From positions 1 through 16,376 of the forward strand of contig WJJW01000271.1 in assembly GCA_014729455.1 (NCBI GenBank): 16,376 bases of DNA, in the 5' to 3' direction. Shown piece by piece: positions 14,151 through 16,376 of this stretch. How positions within the stretch are numbered: the stretch's first letter is position 1; each line of letters opens with the position of its first letter. The position numbers and the translations under genes are program-made. This DNA comes from Candidatus Eiseniibacteriota bacterium (GTDB lineage Bacteria > Eisenbacteria > RBG-16-71-46 > CAIMUX01 > VGJL01). The notes under the pieces are model-generated. The model searched no databases and had not been told where the DNA came from. It saw nothing but the letters and a program-made list of their open reading frames with translations.

Positions 14151-15398
14151 TCACTTCCTCCTCTTCCGCGCCGGAACCAGCGGTTCTCCCCGCGGTCCGG
14201 CGATCTCCCAGAGCAGATCCCCGCCGATTCTAACCGGATCCGCGAGCGGACGCCCCCGGATCGGTCGGGTGATCCTCCGCGGGGGAAGCGTGGCGGTCCA
14301 GCCGGCGGGCCCACCGAGGATCAGCGGAGCGAGGAAGAGCAGCAGCCGGTCGACCGGTCCGGTCTCCAGGAGGCTCGCGGCGAGGGTCGGCCCCGCCTCG
14401 ACCAGCAGATCGAGCAACCCTTCCCGACCGGCCCGGACCGCCAGTGCATCCGCGTCGATCCGCCCGTCGCGGGCGGGAAGCTCCCAGATCTCCCATCCGG
14501 CGTTCCGGAACCGTGCGGCGCGGCGCGCGGGCGGAGCGGCGGCGGCGGCGGCGATCAGGCGCGGACGTCTCCGCCAGATCCCTCCCGCCCGCCGCGGAGG
14601 AATCCAGTTGCCCCGTGACGTCCCCTCGTAGTCCGCGAGCGGGGCGATCTCGGCCCGCCAGAGCCGGGCCATGCGGCAGGCGGGATCGGAGCGGAGAGAG
14701 GCGTCGAGGAGGATCCGGCTGGGGGAGGACCGGGCTCCCCCTCGGGCGTCCAGGCGCGGATCGTCCCGGTCCGCGGTCCCCCGGCCGACCACGATCGCGT
14801 CGGCGACCCGACGGCGGCGGATCCCCTCGTTCCGGGCGACCGGACCGGTGATCCACTGCGAACCGCCCCAGGCGTCGGCCAGACGCCCGTCGAGGCTGGT
14901 GGCGAGCTTGACCGTGATGGAAGCGCGCCCCTCCCGGTGGGAGAGCAGGTAGGCGTGGTTCAGCGCCCGGGCCTCCCGCCCGAGAAGCCCCACCCGCACC
15001 TCACGGCCCGCGTGGCGGAGCCTCCGGATCCCGCGCCCGCGCACTCGCGGATTCGGGTCCCGGATCGCGACCACGAAGCGCTGGATCGAGGTGTCGAGGA
15101 GCCGCTCGGCACAGGGTCCGGTCTTCCCCGTATGGGCGCATGGCTCCAGAGTGACGTAGAGCACCGCGTCGGTCGGGATCTTCCCGCCGCCCCATCGGGC
15201 GAGAAGGTGGCGCTCGGCGTGAGCCGCCCCGAAGCGGCGGTGCCATCCCTCGGCCAGGATCCGGTCGGCGACCGCGAGAACGGCGCCGACCTTCGGGTTC
15301 GGCGAGGTCGCTCCCTCTCCGCGGCGCGCGACGGCGAGCGCGCGGGCCATCAGCGTCCGTTCGAACGGAAGGAACCGGTCCCGTTCCGGACCGCTCAG
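14151..15398 (-). CDS. ribD: Bifunctional riboflavin deaminase/reductase RibD
   Basis: The protein has 415 residues from the chosen start. The N-terminal deaminase domain has SPNPKVGAV at 32-40, HAE at 60-62 and the zinc motif PCAHTGKTGPC at 86-96. The C-terminal DHFR-like reductase domain has VKLATSLDGRLADAWGGSQW at 163-182, ITGPVARNEGIRRRR, and VADAIVVGRGTADRDDPRLD. Both steps (deamination, then ribosyl-chain reduction) are expected. The preferred start is an unusual CTG at 15398: it overlaps the preceding stop as CTGA and has AAGGAGGA seven bases away. No ATG, GTG or TTG lies in frame before ATG 15350, which lacks a ribosome site and would start exactly at MARAL, losing the residues that precede it in homologues. 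If that ATG is used the protein has 399 residues. Confidence 0.93.
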   Translation of the reverse strand: MSGPERDRFLPFERTLMARALAVARRGEGATSPNPKVGAVLAVADRILAEGWHRRFGAAHAERHLLARWGGGKIPTDAVLYVTLEPCAHTGKTGPCAERLLDTSIQRFVVAIRDPNPRVRGRGIRRLRHAGREVRVGLLGREARALNHAYLLSHREGRASITVKLATSLDGRLADAWGGSQWITGPVARNEGIRRRRVADAIVVGRGTADRDDPRLDARGGARSSPSRILLDASLRSDPACRMARLWRAEIAPLADYEGTSRGNWIPPRRAGGIWRRRPRLIAAAAAAPPARRAARFRNAGWEIWELPARDGRIDADALAVRAGREGLLDLLVEAGPTLAASLLETGPVDRLLLFLAPLILGGPAGWTATLPPRRITRPIRGRPLADPVRIGGDLLWEIAGPRGEPLVPARKRRK

Positions 15399-15610
15399 GG
15401 CTGCTCCTCCTTGCGGGACTTCCGCTCCTTCGATCCGTCGTACTCCTCGTAGGGGACGTCGACGATCTCATCGGGCGGGATGGCGGGTTTGTCCTTCGAT
15501 CGCGGATCGCGCCGCGGACGGGTCGCGTCCCCCGGCGACGCGCTTCGACCCCAGCGACGGATCAGAAGGATCGCCAAGAGGCAAGCAAGGGCGAAGAGGA
15601 TCAGCTTCAT
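15395..15610 (-). CDS. Small single-pass membrane protein, unknown function
   Basis: The protein has 71 residues and I do not recognise a family. An N-terminal hydrophobic helix (LILFALACLLAILLI, residues 3-17) is followed by RRW, then a hydrophilic, charged tail with many Arg, Lys and Pro residues. The tail includes an acidic patch PPDEIVDVPYEEYDG at 45-59 and ends in a Lys/Glu-rich KERKSRKEEQP. The positive residues after the helix suggest the tail stays in the cytoplasm. ATG at 15610 is preferred because it starts right at the helix; an in-frame TTG at 15631 is possible but has no better ribosome site. It is the first gene of the rib transcript, and its stop overlaps the ribD CTG start, so its translation probably drives that of ribD. 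Confidence 0.7.
   Translation of the reverse strand: MKLILFALACLLAILLIRRWGRSASPGDATRPRRDPRSKDKPAIPPDEIVDVPYEEYDGSKERKSRKEEQP
15405..15412 (-). promoter_or_regulatory. Ribosome-binding site supporting the CTG start of ribD
   Basis: AAGGAGGA on the minus strand ends seven bases before the CTG at 15398. It is among the strongest Shine-Dalgarno sequences in the window. It lies within the last codons of the small membrane protein gene and is badly placed for the ATG at 15350 (about 54 bases away). Confidence 0.65.
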
Positions 15611-15675
15611 CGATCGGGACCACCCGGGCAAAGGGACGACGGCGGCGCTTCCATGGAGCGTGGGATCACCGCGTG

Positions 15676-15704
15676 ACGATACGGTGCCCCCCCAGGTCTG
15701 TCAA
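15676..15704 (-). promoter_or_regulatory. Sigma-70-type promoter of the riboflavin operon
   Basis: On the minus strand a perfect TTGACA (15704-15699) is followed after exactly 17 bases by TATCGT (15681-15676, four of six consensus bases including T-A-T and the last T). The predicted start near 15669 gives a leader of about 60 bases before the small membrane protein gene. The leader is too short for an FMN riboswitch and shows none of its conserved segments. Confidence 0.75.
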
Positions 15705-15710
15705 GCCGGC

Positions 15711-15736
15711 CCGGGATGCGCGGTTGCCGATCCCGG
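15711..15736 (-). terminator. Weak hairpin just after the pilin gene
   Basis: CCGGGAT and ATCCCGG form a 7-bp stem with a 12-base loop that starts right after the pilin stop codon. No U-run follows, so it is a candidate transcript-end or attenuating hairpin rather than a classic intrinsic terminator. Confidence 0.35.
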
Positions 15737-15737
15737 A

Positions 15738-16130
15738 TCAGTTCTCGAGCAGGTGCTCGTCCCCCTCGATCAGGCAGGTCGTCCAGGCGACCCGCCCGTC
15801 GGTCAGACGGATGTCGTAATCATCGAGGCTGCCGTCGGCGCTCGAAGGGCACTCGCAGAGATCGTCGGTCGCGTAGCCGTCCTCCCGCAGAACCGAGCAG
15901 TTGACCAGGCCGTCCAGGAAGCCGGTGTCCGCGCTGTAGAGCACGGTCGTCACCATGAGGTTGCGCTGGTTGGCGAGGCAGGATCCCCGTCGCGCCCGAT
16001 CCGAGGCCCGCAGGAAGTTCGGGATCGCCATGACGGCGAGAATCCCCAGGATCACCAGCACGATCGCCAGCTCCACGATCGTGAACCCTTCCTGGCGGCC
16101 GACTCTGCGCCCTGTTGCTTGCGGTTTCAT
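15738..16130 (-). CDS. Type IV pilin-like protein (prepilin N-terminal methylation motif)
   Basis: The protein has 130 residues. A short basic leader (1-15, ending GRQEG) precedes the prepilin peptidase site G15/F16; the mature protein begins FTIVELAIVLVILGILAVMA with the +5 Glu (residue 20). The pilin/pseudopilin helix continues through IPNFLRASDRARRGSCLANQ. The globular part has Cys residues at 51, 78, 92, 94 and 119. Its end, CECPSSADG.. DYDIRLTDGRVAWTTCL, resembles the CP...Y...C pattern of many short pilin-like proteins. It could be a major or minor pilin or a type II secretion pseudopilin; no assembly genes are in the window. ATG at 16130 has GGGGAGG only four bases away, and a sigma-54 promoter lies upstream. 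An open frame extends to 16295 but lacks a ribosome site and would bury the leader. Confidence 0.9.
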   Translation of the reverse strand: MKPQATGRRVGRQEGFTIVELAIVLVILGILAVMAIPNFLRASDRARRGSCLANQRNLMVTTVLYSADTGFLDGLVNCSVLREDGYATDDLCECPSSADGSLDDYDIRLTDGRVAWTTCLIEGDEHLLEN

Positions 16131-16168
16131 GATGCCTCCCCGGGCCCGCTGGGGCCGTCGTGGTGAAG

Positions 16169-16184
16169 AGCAAGCAACGGGCCA
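16169..16184 (-). promoter_or_regulatory. Sigma-54 (-24/-12) promoter of the pilin gene
   Basis: TGGCCCGTTGCTTGCT on the minus strand matches the sigma-54 consensus TGGCACRNNNNTTGCW at every defined position except one (C for A). The invariant GG and GC are the required ten bases apart. Transcription would begin near 16159, about 29 bases before the pilin ATG. Pilin genes are classically RpoN-dependent in several bacteria, so the position fits well. Confidence 0.75.
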
Positions 16185-16231
16185 AACTCGTTTTCGTTGC
16201 CGCCCAAGCGGTTGCCCGATCCAGCCGCCCG

Positions 16232-16293
16232 GCGGAATTGCGACTTCGATGCGTATGGCAAGACCGGATTGCGATCTGCTCAGCGAATTGCAC
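16232..16293. promoter_or_regulatory. Three similar ATTGC elements upstream of the sigma-54 promoter
   Basis: Three related segments on the plus strand, GCGGAATTGCGAC (16232-16244), CCGGATTGCGA (16264-16274) and GCGAATTGCAC (16283-16293), lie about 50-105 bases upstream of the -24 element. That is where enhancer-binding activators of sigma-54 promoters often bind. They are irregularly spaced, and their role as activator sites is a guess. I see no gene in the stretch 16131-16297. Confidence 0.3.
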
Positions 16294-16297
16294 AAAG

Positions 16298-16336
16298 GAA
16301 GACCCTACGGGGAGAGGCGTTCCCCGCAGGGTCTTC
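16298..16336 (-). terminator. Long hairpin, likely terminator of a leftward gene beyond the right edge
   Basis: GAAGACCCTACGGGGA and TCCCCGCAGGGTCTTC pair in 15 of 16 positions (one A/C mismatch) around a 7-base loop. On the minus strand the stem is followed by CTTTGTGC, a short U-containing tract; on the plus strand no T-run follows. It therefore probably ends a minus-strand transcript entering from the right and insulates the pilin promoter. Confidence 0.65.
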
Positions 16337-16357
16337 GACGGGTTCTCCGGGAGGCCG

Positions 16358-16376
16358 GTGCCGGTCAAGCCGGCAC
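16358..16376. repeat. Small inverted repeat at the right edge
   Basis: GTGCCGG and CCGGCAC form a 7-bp stem with a 5-base loop ending exactly at the window boundary. It may be part of the same intergenic terminator region or of the adjoining gene's end; the sequence is cut here. Confidence 0.35.

Noticed and set aside
14148..14165. GAGGAGGAAG run at the ribD-ribE junction as a special element
   Set aside because: It is simply the ribosome-binding site of ribE within the end of ribD.
12294..14618. Very long plus-strand open frame across the rib genes, and other 200-620-codon plus-strand frames elsewhere
   Set aside because: They are antisense to well-identified genes, are rich in Arg, Pro, Asp and Glu without recognisable motifs, and arise because GC-rich codons rarely give stops on the opposite strand.
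15611..15737. FMN riboswitch upstream of the riboflavin operon
   Set aside because: The predicted leader is about 60 bases and no RFN conserved segments could be seen.
15738..16295. Extended 185-residue version of the pilin gene
   Set aside because: The extension has no ribosome site, covers the sigma-54 promoter and would put about 55 residues before a canonical short prepilin leader.
1..16376. CRISPR arrays, insertion sequences, tRNA or rRNA genes, phage genes
   Set aside because: No regularly spaced repeats, transposase motifs, terminal repeats or tRNA-like folds were noticed; coding sequence fills nearly all of the window.

Overview
This is a GC-rich bacterial window in which every gene I can support lies on the minus strand, so the genes read from right to left. 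The sequence alone does not fix the phylum. The high GC, the ribD-ribE-ribBA-ribH-nusB order, a DUF2723 membrane protein with TPR repeats, a secreted propeller protein and a Cys-containing type IV pilin-like protein would suit Candidatus Eisenbacteria, Gemmatimonadota, Acidobacteriota or Myxococcota-like bacteria. That placement is inference.

Right end (about 15.7-16.4 kb): a 16-bp-stem hairpin (16298-16336) probably terminates a leftward gene beyond the edge. A near-consensus sigma-54 promoter (16169-16184) then precedes a 130-residue prepilin-like protein.

Middle (11.3-15.7 kb): a housekeeping riboflavin operon starts at a good sigma-70-type promoter (15676-15704) with no room for an FMN riboswitch. 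Its genes are a 71-residue membrane protein, ribD (apparently a CTG start coupled to the preceding stop), ribE, ribBA, ribH and nusB. Together these enzymes convert GTP and ribulose-5-phosphate to riboflavin.

Left two thirds (1-11.29 kb): a tightly packed glycan operon whose promoter may sit across the 3' end of nusB. In transcription order it encodes a SAM methyltransferase, a GT4 glycosyltransferase, a large DUF2723-TPR membrane protein (TMEM260/PMT-like), a nucleotide-sugar epimerase, a membrane GT2, a UDP-glucuronate decarboxylase-like SDR, a polyprenyl-phosphate-mannose-synthase-like GT2, a GT2 fused to a degenerate polyprenyl glycosylphosphotransferase, and a secreted beta-propeller protein cut by the left edge. 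Nucleotide-sugar making (two SDRs), lipid-linked sugar making (DPM1-like and GtrB/ArnC-like GT2s), a candidate extracytoplasmic glycosyltransferase (DUF2723) and a possible exported client occur in one transcription unit. This suggests a lipid-phosphate-sugar-dependent surface or protein glycosylation system, which is my main hypothesis.

Eight gene junctions share the same 4-base NTGA stop/start overlap (ATGA, GTGA, TTGA, CTGA). This helped fix the starts and implies translational coupling throughout. I saw no tRNA, rRNA, CRISPR array, insertion sequence or phage gene.
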